Numbered from the stretch's first letter, positions 1 through 6,695 are shown. The stretch: 64,000 bases of DNA from Candidatus Woesearchaeota archaeon (GCA_016185755.1 JACPMX010000011.1:1-64000), one strand, 5' to 3'. The notes: generated by a model from the sequence alone, not told the origin. Program-made: numbers and translations.

Positions 1-97
1 CAATTAATCAAAAAGCATTTAAATAAATATGATTTCTGTTTAAAGAGGGGCTACCCTATGCCGAGGTCGCTTAGCCTGGTATAGCGCTGGATTGCTA

Positions 98-137
98 CAA
101 ACTTCTGTTTGTCAGAAACCTACTATACCTTACAAAA
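98..137 (+). other. tRNA-Ser intron 1 (anticodon loop, canonical 37/38)
   Basis: This 40-nt intron interrupts the anticodon loop after A97. The outer helix is the anticodon stem. The central helix is TTGC with ACAA (three pairs and one C-A mismatch), and the bulges are TAC and AAA. It contains a hairpin TTCTG/CAGAA. Removal gives loop TTGCTAA. Confidence 0.85.
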
Positions 138-169
138 ATTCAGTGTCCGCAAGGACTCGGGAGTTCAAA

Positions 170-200
170 TTGCGGCAAGCTCAATGCTCCACATTGAAAG
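170..200 (+). other. tRNA-Ser intron 2 (T-loop)
   Basis: This 31-nt non-canonical intron lies in the T-loop. The outer helix is the T-stem GGGAG/CTCCC, the central helix TTCA:TGAA, and the bulges are AAT and AGT. Removing 170-200 restores T-loop TTCAAAT exactly. Confidence 0.88.
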
Positions 201-228
201 TCTCCCCCTCGGCGCTTTTTATTTTAAA

Positions 229-792
229 ATGACCAATGTTTTTATTTTTCATGGAACTGGAGGCTATCCGGAAGAGAACTGGTTTCCCTGGCTGAAACAA
301 GAATTAGGAAAACTTGGCTGTAATGTTATTGTTCCCCAGTTTCCTACACCTAAAAACCAAACATTAGACAATTGGCTAAACATTTTGAAGAATTATGGGC
401 AATTCTATAATAAAAATACAATACTGGTCGGCCATAGCTTAGGCGGCGCTTTTTTGCTTCGCGTTCTTGAAAGGCATGATATTAAAGTCAAGGCAGCATT
501 CATAGTTGCAGCGCCAATAGGCGTATTACCAATAAAGAATTACGAAAGTGATAGGCTATTTTTAGGAAAATTTACATTTGACTGGAAAAAGATAAAAAAT
601 CATTGCGGAAAATTTTTTATATTTCATTCAGATAATGACCCCTATATATCAATTGGAAATGGAGAGAAATTATCAAAAAAATTAAATACAAAACTTATAT
701 TTATACCAAAAGCAGGGCATTTTAACGAAAGTGCCGGGTATGCAAAATTTTATGAGCTTCTGGAAAAAATAAAAAATCAAATATTAAAGTAA
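229..792 (+). CDS. RBBP9/YdeN-family alpha/beta hydrolase
   Basis: A 187-residue predicted serine hydrolase of the RBBP9/YdeN type. The track's start at 109 lies inside tRNA-Ser, so I chose the ATG at 229, which begins MTNVFIFHGTGG, the usual first beta strand and oxyanion segment of this family. The nucleophile elbow GHSLGG is at about residues 67-72. The acid is probably in DNDPY and the histidine in AGHFN near the C-terminus, in the right order for a catalytic triad. No signal peptide is visible, so it is probably cytoplasmic. It ends 4 nt before aIF5A, so the two are likely co-transcribed. The substrate is unknown; bacterial members are esterase-like. Confidence 0.85.
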   Translation: MTNVFIFHGTGGYPEENWFPWLKQELGKLGCNVIVPQFPTPKNQTLDNWLNILKNYGQFYNKNTILVGHSLGGAFLLRVLERHDIKVKAAFIVAAPIGVLPIKNYESDRLFLGKFTFDWKKIKNHCGKFFIFHSDNDPYISIGNGEKLSKKLNTKLIFIPKAGHFNESAGYAKFYELLEKIKNQILK

Positions 793-796
793 TAAA

Positions 797-1174
797 ATGG
801 CAATCGCTTCAGAATTGGAAAAGGGAAATTATTTCATCTACAATAATGAGCCTGTAAGGGTCGTAAGAAAAGAAGTGATTGTTGTCGGGACGCATTCCCA
901 CAGCAAATTAAAATTTTACATTCAGGGATTAAGGGAAAAAGGCGAAAGAACTGCCATATTCCAGCATTCTGACAGGGTTGACAAGATAGAAATAATGCGA
1001 AAGAACGGGCAAATAATATCAAAAATAGGAAATAAGGTGCAATTAATGGATAATATGAGCTACGAAACACTGGACTCAAGCCTCCCTGCAGAGCTGATCA
1101 ATGACATAAATGAGGGAGACACGGTTACTTTTATTGAAGTGAATGGGAGAGTTGAAATTTTAGATAAAAGATAA
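797..1174 (+). CDS. eif5A: Translation factor aIF5A lacking the hypusine lysine
   Basis: A 125-residue protein matching archaeal/eukaryotic IF5A over its whole length: an N-terminal SH3-like domain followed by a C-terminal OB fold (from about residue 70). The family binds the ribosomal E site and rescues stalled peptidyl transfer, using a lysine modified to hypusine in the loop GKHGHAK. Here the loop reads GTHSHSK, so the modified lysine is replaced by Thr32 while the two histidines and the following lysine are kept. The reading frame is intact and the rest is well conserved, so this looks like a working protein without hypusination. The ATG lies 4 nt after the hydrolase gene. EF-P is unlikely given the eIF5A-like length and loop. 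Confidence 0.92.
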   Translation: MAIASELEKGNYFIYNNEPVRVVRKEVIVVGTHSHSKLKFYIQGLREKGERTAIFQHSDRVDKIEIMRKNGQIISKIGNKVQLMDNMSYETLDSSLPAELINDINEGDTVTFIEVNGRVEILDKR

Positions 1175-1175
1175 G

Positions 1176-1213
1176 GCAAATTCGGGCTATTTTATCTTTT
1201 TGGGCCGAATTGC
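1176..1213 (+). terminator. Inverted repeat after aIF5A, possible terminator
   Basis: GCAAATTCGG (1176-1185) can pair with CCGAATTGC (1205-1213) around a T-rich loop, immediately after the aIF5A stop. It may end the hydrolase-aIF5A transcript. Archaeal terminators are usually plain T-runs, so the role is uncertain. Confidence 0.35.
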
Positions 1214-1291
1214 GGAATTGCCGGTTTGAATAATACTATCTTGCGTCAATTTTCAATAACCTTTTTAACCTTGGTTCGATTTTTCCGAGGA

Positions 1292-2008
1292 ATGTCAAAA
1301 AAAATATCACTAAAGCAGTTTCTCATGAGAAGCGGATCATTTGGCAAGGTTTATGACTGCATTGCTGCGATAAAAAGCAAGAAAATAACTGTAGATGGTA
1401 AAATCATCACAAACCCAAATCATTTCCTCAACCCGAAAAAATCGCATGTCATGATACAAGGCAAGACAATAAGGCGCACGAAAAACCTGTATTACATTAT
1501 GAACAAGCCGGCAGGATACCTAAGCCAGAAATCAGCTGATGAAAAAACAATCTATGACTTGATTGATAAAGAATCAAAATCGCTTTTTGCTGTGGGAAGG
1601 CTTGACAAGGAGACTGAAGGGCTGATGTTGTTGACAAATGACGGGAAGCTTGCAAGCCTTATAGCAAATCCCAAAAACAAGCTGGAAAAAAAATATTACG
1701 CTGTCATTGAGAAGCCCCTGCAAATGCAGGCCCTCGAAAAACTGAAAAAAGGAGTCAAGATAAAAATTGACGATGAAGATTACCTGACCAAGCCTGCAAA
1801 GATAAAAAGAGCTGGCGAAAAAGAAATTTACATAACAATAACAGAAGGCAGGAAAAGGCAGATAAGGAAAATGCTTGAGGCTGTCGGAAACAAAGTCGTT
1901 TATTTGAAAAGGGTCTCGATAGGAGGAATCACTTTGAAGGATTTAAAGCCTGGGGAGATAAGACAGCTGGCAAGGGAAGAAGTGTATGGGCTTTTGAATG
2001 TTCAGTAA
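1292..2008 (+). CDS. RsuA/RluB-type pseudouridine synthase
   Basis: A protein of about 238 residues that isomerises uridine in RNA, normally rRNA. The N-terminus is an S4-like RNA-binding domain (about residues 1-60, including the QFLMRSG helix). The catalytic domain carries the signature GRLDKETEGLMLLTNDG with the catalytic Asp, and the terminal motif GRKRQIRKML. I use the ATG at 1292 (MSKKISLKQF), because the upstream 22 codons in the track are not family-like. RsuA/RluB/RluE enzymes are mainly bacterial, so acquisition from bacteria is likely. The target base cannot be read from sequence. A TATA-like box upstream is not obvious. Confidence 0.88.
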   Translation: MSKKISLKQFLMRSGSFGKVYDCIAAIKSKKITVDGKIITNPNHFLNPKKSHVMIQGKTIRRTKNLYYIMNKPAGYLSQKSADEKTIYDLIDKESKSLFAVGRLDKETEGLMLLTNDGKLASLIANPKNKLEKKYYAVIEKPLQMQALEKLKKGVKIKIDDEDYLTKPAKIKRAGEKEIYITITEGRKRQIRKMLEAVGNKVVYLKRVSIGGITLKDLKPGEIRQLAREEVYGLLNVQ

Positions 2009-2042
2009 CGTTTATAAACGAAGTTTAATTCTCAAAACTTAT

Positions 2043-2146
2043 AGCGGGATAGGGCAGAGTTTAGGATTCTGTTCCTAAGCGCCTAACCAGGAGTGCCCGA
2101 TGGGCTCATAACCCATAGGTCGGAAGTTCAAATCTTCCTCCCGCTA
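2043..2146 (+). tRNA. trnM: Initiator tRNA-Met(CAT) with a D-loop intron
   Basis: Acceptor AGCGGGA (2043-2049) pairs with TCCCGCT (2139-2145), discriminator A2146. An A1-U72 pair plus the GGG/CCC run in the anticodon stem (ATGGG, CCCAT) mark it as initiator. The anticodon CAT is at 2107-2109. Removing 2058-2086 (29 nt) gives the D-arm GGGCAGCCAGGAGTGCCC, typical of archaeal initiator tRNA; the mature length is 75 nt. A TATA-like TTTATAAAC at 2012-2020 is correctly spaced. No CCA is encoded. Confidence 0.93.
2058..2086 (+). other. Intron in the D-loop of initiator tRNA-Met
   Basis: A 29-nt BHB intron. Central helix GGGC (2052-2055) with GCCT (2081-2084), bulges AGA and AAC, cut AG|A and AA|C. 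A 7-bp inner helix GTTTAGG/CCTAAGC closes an 8-nt loop. The intron is at a non-canonical position, so it needs a splicing endonuclease of relaxed specificity. Confidence 0.88.
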
Positions 2147-2156
2147 TTTTATTATC

Positions 2157-2348
2157 TTACCACTGGACATCTTCAGGTCACATTTATAAAGGAAGAATTC
2201 TTACATTTTGGAAAAAGAGAACACGCAAAACTCCCAAATTAAGTATTTCGCCTTCGACAAAATCCTTTTACGCAGTTTCGCTTCAAATTCTCTTTTTTTT
2301 TGGTTCCAAAGTATTTATAGAAACAAAAAACTTTGGAGGTTGATTAAA
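2157..2348 (+). promoter_or_regulatory. HE1 promoter and structured leader RNA (shared with HE2)
   Basis: The region starts with CCACTGGACATCT, then TATA-like TTTATAAAGG near 2183-2192. Transcription is predicted to start near 2211, giving a leader of about 138 nt. GAAAAAGAGAA (2211-2221) pairs with TTCTCTTTTTT (2288-2298), and inside it AAACT (2228-2232) pairs with AGTTT (2274-2278). A second hairpin CCAAAGT (2306-2312)/ACTTTGG (2330-2336) holds the first two G of the Shine-Dalgarno GGAGGT (2335-2340), nine bases before ATG 2349. The same blocks in the same order precede HE2 on the other strand. This looks like a regulatory 5' UTR that limits endonuclease translation; the ligand or trigger is unknown. 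Confidence 0.75.
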
Positions 2349-3371
2349 ATGAAAGAAAATAAAGAAATAGCAGAATGTGTTGGCTTATGGCTAGCAGAAG
2401 GTGATGATAAATGCAATAATGAGATTACTTTTACTAATAACCAGTTTGAGCTAATTGAATTCTTCCATAAAAATATCAAGAAATTGTTCTTAAATTATAA
2501 ATTCAATATAAGAATCTATGTTTACACTCCTAATGGCGAAAATGTAACAGTTCCGTTAGAAGTTACTAAAGTAAATAGGTACATAGACAATAGGGCAAAT
2601 AAGCCTTATTATATTTGGAGATTAGCATCCGTAGAATTACATAGAAAATGGAAGAATATTGTAGAATTGTATAAAAATAATTCTACTTTCTATGTAGACA
2701 TACTAAGAGGATTCTTTGCTGGAGAAGGAAGTATAAAATCAACTTCACATAACAGCAGATCAGTAATGATTTCTCAATTACCCAGCATTTTCTTAGAAAA
2801 AATGCTTCGACACCTTGAAATAGAATTTAAGTATCATCCTGGAAATAGGAGTTATTTCATTACTCACTGGGATAATTGGGATAAACTAGCCAAAATCAAA
2901 ATAGCTGATTTACATTCGGCAAAGAAAGAAAAATTTTGGAAAATTTATGATGAATTTAAGGAACGCCATTATAAAAGCCACCATATTATGGAGGATACAC
3001 TTCGATTGTTAATTGCCCCTTATATGACTTCTGAACTTGCAATTATTTTTGATAGAACAGAAGCCAGAATTCAAGATGTTTTAATTGACTTAAAAAGTAG
3101 GGGCGTTATCAATAATTTTAAATGTGGTCTAAAAACTTATTGGATAAAAAATGACCAAAATGTTGTAATAATATCTAAATTAAAATGGAACTATCTCAAT
3201 TTCCTAGAAAACAAACCAACAAATACGGCAGAAATAGCAAAGTTTTTTAATGTGAATTTTCATTCATCAAAAAAGAGACTTAAAGAATTAGAAAAATTAG
3301 GTCTTGTCATAAGAAAAATAGATAAAAAATGGGAAAAAATTAATCCTGCTAAAAAGGTGATTGTTTTATGA
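2349..3371 (+). CDS. LAGLIDADG homing endonuclease HE1 (free-standing)
   Basis: A 340-residue protein starting at ATG 2349 behind GGAGGT; the track's earlier start lies in the leader. Two LAGLIDADG helices are visible: VGLWLAEGDDK near residue 12 and LRGFFAGEGSIK near residue 120, each ending in the acidic catalytic residue. The C-terminal third looks like winged-helix DNA-binding segments (about residues 215-335). The family makes double-strand cuts at long target sites to copy its own gene. The gene has its own promoter and is not in frame with any host protein, so it is free-standing. Its stop overlaps the rnhB start (ATGA). It is AT-rich with many TTA/CTA codons, unlike most neighbours. 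Confidence 0.9.
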   Translation: MKENKEIAECVGLWLAEGDDKCNNEITFTNNQFELIEFFHKNIKKLFLNYKFNIRIYVYTPNGENVTVPLEVTKVNRYIDNRANKPYYIWRLASVELHRKWKNIVELYKNNSTFYVDILRGFFAGEGSIKSTSHNSRSVMISQLPSIFLEKMLRHLEIEFKYHPGNRSYFITHWDNWDKLAKIKIADLHSAKKEKFWKIYDEFKERHYKSHHIMEDTLRLLIAPYMTSELAIIFDRTEARIQDVLIDLKSRGVINNFKCGLKTYWIKNDQNVVIISKLKWNYLNFLENKPTNTAEIAKFFNVNFHSSKKRLKELEKLGLVIRKIDKKWEKINPAKKVIVL

Positions 3372-4268
3372 CATTAGTCTGTGGCATTGATGAGGCAGGC
3401 AGAGAGCTTTAAAGGTTCGCCTTAAGGCCCCATCATTGGTCCCTTAGTAATGTGTGGTTTTCAGATAGAAGAGAAGCAAGAAATCCAGTTAAGGAAGATA
3501 AAAGTAAAGGATTCAAAGCTTTTAACTAGAGAAGAGAGGGAAGACCTGTACACTCAAATACTTAAAATTTCTGATAAATACAAAATAGTAATAATAAATT
3601 CACAAGAAATTGATAGAGCTGTGCAAGGTCATGATGGTTTAAACCTAAATTGGCTAGAAGCTGATAAATCAGCCGAAATACTAAATGATTTAGCACCAGA
3701 TAAGGCAATCATAGATGCTCCAGGAAATAATATTGAAAAATATAAGAATTATCTTTCAAAGAAGATAAATAATAAGAAGATTAACTTAGTCTTAGAGCAT
3801 AAAGCAGACGTTAATTATCCGATTGTTAGTGCCGCTTCTATTTTGGCTAAAGTGACCAGAGACACTGAAATAGAGCTATTAAAAAAGCAAATAGGCATTG
3901 ATTTCGGCTCCGGCTACATGTCAGATCCCAAGACAGTGGAGTTCCTGCAAAAAAACTTCGAAAAATATCCTGACATGTTCAGGAAAAGCTGGTTTCCATA
4001 CCGGGAGCTTGTGAACAAAAAATTCCAGAAAAGCCTTTCAGATTTCACTCAGTTTTTGAAGGAAGAGAAGAAGCACAAAGGGCACACCCTGGAAGACCTG
4101 AAAAAGCTCGAGGATTTCGGCTATCACTTCGAAAAGCCCAAGTCAGAGCATGAGCTTGCAGTCATGAAAGGGCCTGCAACTGTTATTCTTTACAAGAACG
4201 GAAAACTGCTTGTGCAGGGAAAGGATGACGCTAAAAAATCCGTAAGCAATCTTCTTGGCTCCGGTTAA
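3368..4268 (+). CDS. rnhB: RNase HII, interrupted by a 22-nt intron-like insert
   Basis: RNase HII cleaves RNA/DNA hybrids and misincorporated ribonucleotides. Exon 1 (3368-3402) encodes MTLVCGIDEAGR with two catalytic acidic residues (DE). The frame then meets TAA (3410) unless 3403-3424 is removed. Joining 3402 to 3425 gives GIDEAGRGPIIGP, the canonical motif, and a 292-residue protein. Later motifs are IDAPG and YPIVSAASILAKVTRD. The track's start at 3450 lacks the catalytic DE, so it cannot give an active enzyme. After about residue 210 there is a C-terminal extension with KGPATVILYKNGKLLVQGK, resembling the TBP-like domain of RNase HIII. Codon use changes near 3895: AT-rich before, GC-richer after. 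Confidence 0.88.
3403..3424 (+). other. Candidate 22-nt BHB mRNA intron in rnhB
   Basis: The central helix AGGC (3397-3400) with GCCT (3419-3422) is perfect. The bulges are AGA (3401-3403) and TAA (3423-3425), cut AG|A and TA|A, the same rule that fits the tRNA introns here. The inner hairpin GAGCTT/AGGTTC has six pairs (two G-U) with a 3-nt loop. The outer helix is weak. 22 nt equals the length of the middle tRNA-Phe intron. Confidence 0.75.
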
Positions 4269-4308
4269 AAACAAAACTTTTATATAACAAATAGCCAAAA
4301 AAATCTCA

Positions 4309-4863
4309 ATGAACGACATAATAAAAAAGGATATACTTGCCGTTCTCAGTGAGCTGGCAGGAATTCTAAGAGTAAAGGAAGACAGCGACATTATAGAGAT
4401 TAAGGAGCTCAGCAACCACACCATACACAATGCGAGCATATTCCAGGATGAAGATTCAATCTCTGTTGCCGTGCTGATTTATTCCCTGTCAAAAATAATC
4501 GAGAGAAAGCAGAAAGAGATTGACTACGGCAGGATAATAAGCATGCTGAATTCCTGCATATCAAACTTGAAAAATGGCAATGACGAAGGGTTCAGCAAAT
4601 CGATAAAAAGCATATTTGACTTTATAAGAACAATGGATGAAAGGCTGAAGCTGTATATCCATGAAGTCATAAACCAGGCGCAGATAAAAAAAGGCTGCAA
4701 ATTGTGCGAGCACGGCATTTCTGTAGCAAGGTCTGCCGAGGTGCTTGGGATTTCACAGTGGGAATTGATGCACTACATAGGCAAGACTACCTTGATAGAG
4801 CAGTACAGCGAGCCCGTAAATGCTTTAAAAAGGCTGAAGATTGCAAGGAGCCTGTTCTCATGA
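4309..4863 (+). CDS. Helical protein with C-terminal HTH-like segment, paired with PIN
   Basis: A 184-residue protein, mostly alpha helical. I do not recognise a named family. The C-terminal 50 residues contain a helix-turn-helix-like stretch (SAEVLGISQWELMHYIGK), and a CxxC pair (CKLCEHG) lies just before it. The ATG follows a TATA-like TTTATATAAC (4279-4288) by about 20 nt, so it is probably leaderless. The stop overlaps the ATG of the PIN gene, so the two are translationally coupled. That order and coupling resemble an antitoxin followed by a PIN toxin, but both proteins are longer than classic VapBC. An alternative is a housekeeping RNA-processing pair conserved in DPANN archaea. Confidence 0.7.
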   Translation: MNDIIKKDILAVLSELAGILRVKEDSDIIEIKELSNHTIHNASIFQDEDSISVAVLIYSLSKIIERKQKEIDYGRIISMLNSCISNLKNGNDEGFSKSIKSIFDFIRTMDERLKLYIHEVINQAQIKKGCKLCEHGISVARSAEVLGISQWELMHYIGKTTLIEQYSEPVNALKRLKIARSLFS

Positions 4864-5552
4864 AATCTCTGATTTTTGACGCAGGGCCAATAATAAGCCT
4901 GGCAACCAACAATCTTTTATGGATTCTTGAGCCGCTGAAAAACAAGTTCAACGGAAAATTCTACATAACAGGGGCTGTCAGGAAAGAGATTGTCGACAGG
5001 CCCCTTGAGACAAAAAAATTCAAGTTCGAGGCAATACAGGTCGAGAAGCTGGTTGAAAGCGGAGTTTTGGAAATAATAGACAACCCTTACATAGCGGAAA
5101 ACACCCCCAAGCTGCTCAACACGGCAAACCAGATTTTCAGGGCATACGGGGATTACTACATGAGGATTGTGCATTTTGCAGAGATGTCCGTCATTGCAGC
5201 CGCCGTAAACATAAATGCCGATGCAATAGCCATAGATGAAAAGACAACAAGATTTTTGATAGAGAATCCAAGGAGGGTTCTCGAGATTTTGAGGAAAACG
5301 CTCCACAGCCCGGTGAGCATAAACGAAAATAATTTAAAAGCTTTCAACAATTCTGCAAGGGGAATAAAAGCAATAAGGTCCGTAGAGCTTGTGACAGTCG
5401 CTTATGAGCTCGGATTTTTGGACAGGTACCTAACAAACATTCCAAACGCAAGGGAGAACCTGCTGGAAAGTGTCCTATGGGGGGTAAAGCTGAACGGGTG
5501 CGCGGTGTCAAAAGACGAGATAGAGCAGATAATGAGGATAGAGGCAAAATGA
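4860..5552 (+). CDS. PIN-domain-like ribonuclease
   Basis: A 230-residue protein starting at ATG 4860 (MKSLIFDAGPIISLATN), where the first conserved acidic residue of PIN nucleases sits. Further candidate metal ligands are the Glu in FAEMSVIAAA and the Asp in AIDEKTTR. PIN domains are metal-dependent single-strand RNases. The C-terminal half (about 130-230) is extra relative to VapC toxins, which are about 130 residues. The start overlaps the upstream stop (ATGA) and the stop overlaps the CorA-like start (ATGA), so three genes form one operon. The upstream part of the track ORF (from 4704) is a frame shadow. Confidence 0.8.
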   Translation: MKSLIFDAGPIISLATNNLLWILEPLKNKFNGKFYITGAVRKEIVDRPLETKKFKFEAIQVEKLVESGVLEIIDNPYIAENTPKLLNTANQIFRAYGDYYMRIVHFAEMSVIAAAVNINADAIAIDEKTTRFLIENPRRVLEILRKTLHSPVSINENNLKAFNNSARGIKAIRSVELVTVAYELGFLDRYLTNIPNARENLLESVLWGVKLNGCAVSKDEIEQIMRIEAK

Positions 5553-6643
5553 AATATTCAAATGAACCAGAAGCAGAGGCAAAAGCAGAGCAGCAGCTAA
5601 AGCCAACCAGTAACATCAGCCCGACTTTTTGTGTTGCAATGCTTAAGAATGGAAGCACCGTGAAAATTGAGGGCAATGCAGAGGAATTCCTGCCGACAAT
5701 AAAAGAAGCTGATTTTACATGGGTGAATGTGCAGGTCGGCAGCATGAAAGAAGACGGCGGCAAAGTTGCCTCCATGCTTGGATTCACCCCATCTATTGTG
5801 CACGAGCTTGTGGCGCAGAGATTCTCAGGCTATGACGACCAGACAACAGAACTTGGCTTATTGCTGCCGGCAGTTCACGTCACAGAATTGGAGGTGGAGA
5901 TAAACAAGCTTATCATACTTATGAAGAGCAACCTTATAGTCACGATACATACTGAGCGAATAACAAGGCTGATAAAATTTGCAAGATACGCCGTCACATC
6001 ATTCAAGAAAATCCCGAAAAACCTTGACGACATAGACAAGATATCCTTGGTTCTGATAAGGATCCTTGACGAGAACAATGAGAGGAATTTTGACGGCATA
6101 AGGGCAATACAGGAGCAGGGCGAAGAGATAAGCAAGTACCTGATAGAAACAACCGGATTCAGGAAGGAATTAGGCTCCGACATCTACAAGATGAAGCATG
6201 CTTTAATATCTTATCTCGAAGCTTTATGGGCTTCTCTTGATGTGGTGCATTACTTAAGGTATGGCGATGCTGAGCTGATAACTGATGACACAATAATACT
6301 GCAGAAAGTCGGGATGTTAAGCACTGACCTGACAAGGCAGATTTCAATAAGCGAGCAGATGTCATCCGTCCTTGCTTCAGGCCTTGAAGTGCTGCAGAGC
6401 ATCTACAACAACCAGCTCACCCAGCTCAATAACAGATTTTCCCTTCTGGCAGTCTGGATGGCTTTGGTTGGCACAGCATTTCTGGTGCCGAACACAATCG
6501 CGACTGTTTTTGGAACTCCGATTGCAGATCATCTTGGATGGCGCACTCAGCTATGGATTATAATTATTTCAACCTCGGCATCCGTATTTTTTGTGTATTG
6601 GCTCATGAAAAGAAGGGGACTTTTCCCTAAAATAGATCAATAG
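5549..6643 (+). CDS. CorA-family ion transporter without the GMN motif
   Basis: A 364-residue protein with the CorA layout: a long cytoplasmic helical domain followed by two C-terminal membrane helices (about residues 300-325 and 335-357). CorA proteins form pentameric Mg2+/Co2+ channels with a GMN loop between the two helices. At that position this protein reads [11 protein letters not shown], so GMN is absent. A different selectivity (as in ZntB-like members) or regulatory role is possible. I chose the ATG at 5549, which overlaps the PIN stop; the track start at 5477 runs through the PIN gene. The first 25 residues are low-complexity Glu/Ala/Lys. Confidence 0.82.
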   Translation: MKYSNEPEAEAKAEQQLKPTSNISPTFCVAMLKNGSTVKIEGNAEEFLPTIKEADFTWVNVQVGSMKEDGGKVASMLGFTPSIVHELVAQRFSGYDDQTTELGLLLPAVHVTELEVEINKLIILMKSNLIVTIHTERITRLIKFARYAVTSFKKIPKNLDDIDKISLVLIRILDENNERNFDGIRAIQEQGEEISKYLIETTGFRKELGSDIYKMKHALISYLEALWASLDVVHYLRYGDAELITDDTIILQKVGMLSTDLTRQISISEQMSSVLASGLEVLQSIYNNQLTQLNNRFSLLAVWMALVGTAFLVPNTIATVFGTPIADHLGWRTQLWIIIISTSASVFFVYWLMKRRGLFPKIDQ

Positions 6644-6695
6644 CCTGTGCGTATTCAATAACTTTTATATACAATACTTTGTTTTTTGCTTTTGG

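Larger units (their letters stand above)
60..214 (+). tRNA. trnS: tRNA-Ser(GCT) with two introns
   Basis: The acceptor strands GCCGAGG (60-66) and CCTCGGC (207-213) pair, followed by discriminator G214. The anticodon stem CTGGA/TTCAG encloses anticodon GCT (94-96), and a long variable arm (TGTCCGCAAGGAC) is typical of serine tRNA. Two insertions must be removed: 98-137 (40 nt) after position 37, and 170-200 (31 nt) inside the T-loop. Both fit cleavage after the second base of 3-nt bulges (TA|C with AA|A; AA|T with AG|T). The T-loop intron has a perfect 4-bp central helix TTCA:TGAA, while the anticodon intron has one mismatch. The mature tRNA would be 84 nt with T-loop TTCAAAT. A TATA-like TTTAAATA lies about 35 nt upstream. 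No CCA is encoded. Confidence 0.93.

Noticed and set aside
109-228. N-terminal extension of the hydrolase ORF (track start 109)
   Set aside because: These codons are read through the tRNA-Ser gene and its introns; ATG 229 gives the family N-terminus.
2349-3371. HE1 as an intein or an endonuclease inside a large rnhB intron
   Set aside because: HE1 has its own promoter, leader and Shine-Dalgarno and lies wholly upstream of the rnhB ATG, with no host exon before it and no intein splicing motifs.
3398-3430. Translational bypassing (T4 gene 60 type) as explanation of the rnhB insert
   Set aside because: A stable hairpin and a nearby endonuclease recall gene 60, but no matching take-off and landing codons reproduce GIDEAGRGP (AGA take-off has no AGA landing codon; GGC to GGC would lose two conserved residues). 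BHB splicing fits all bases.
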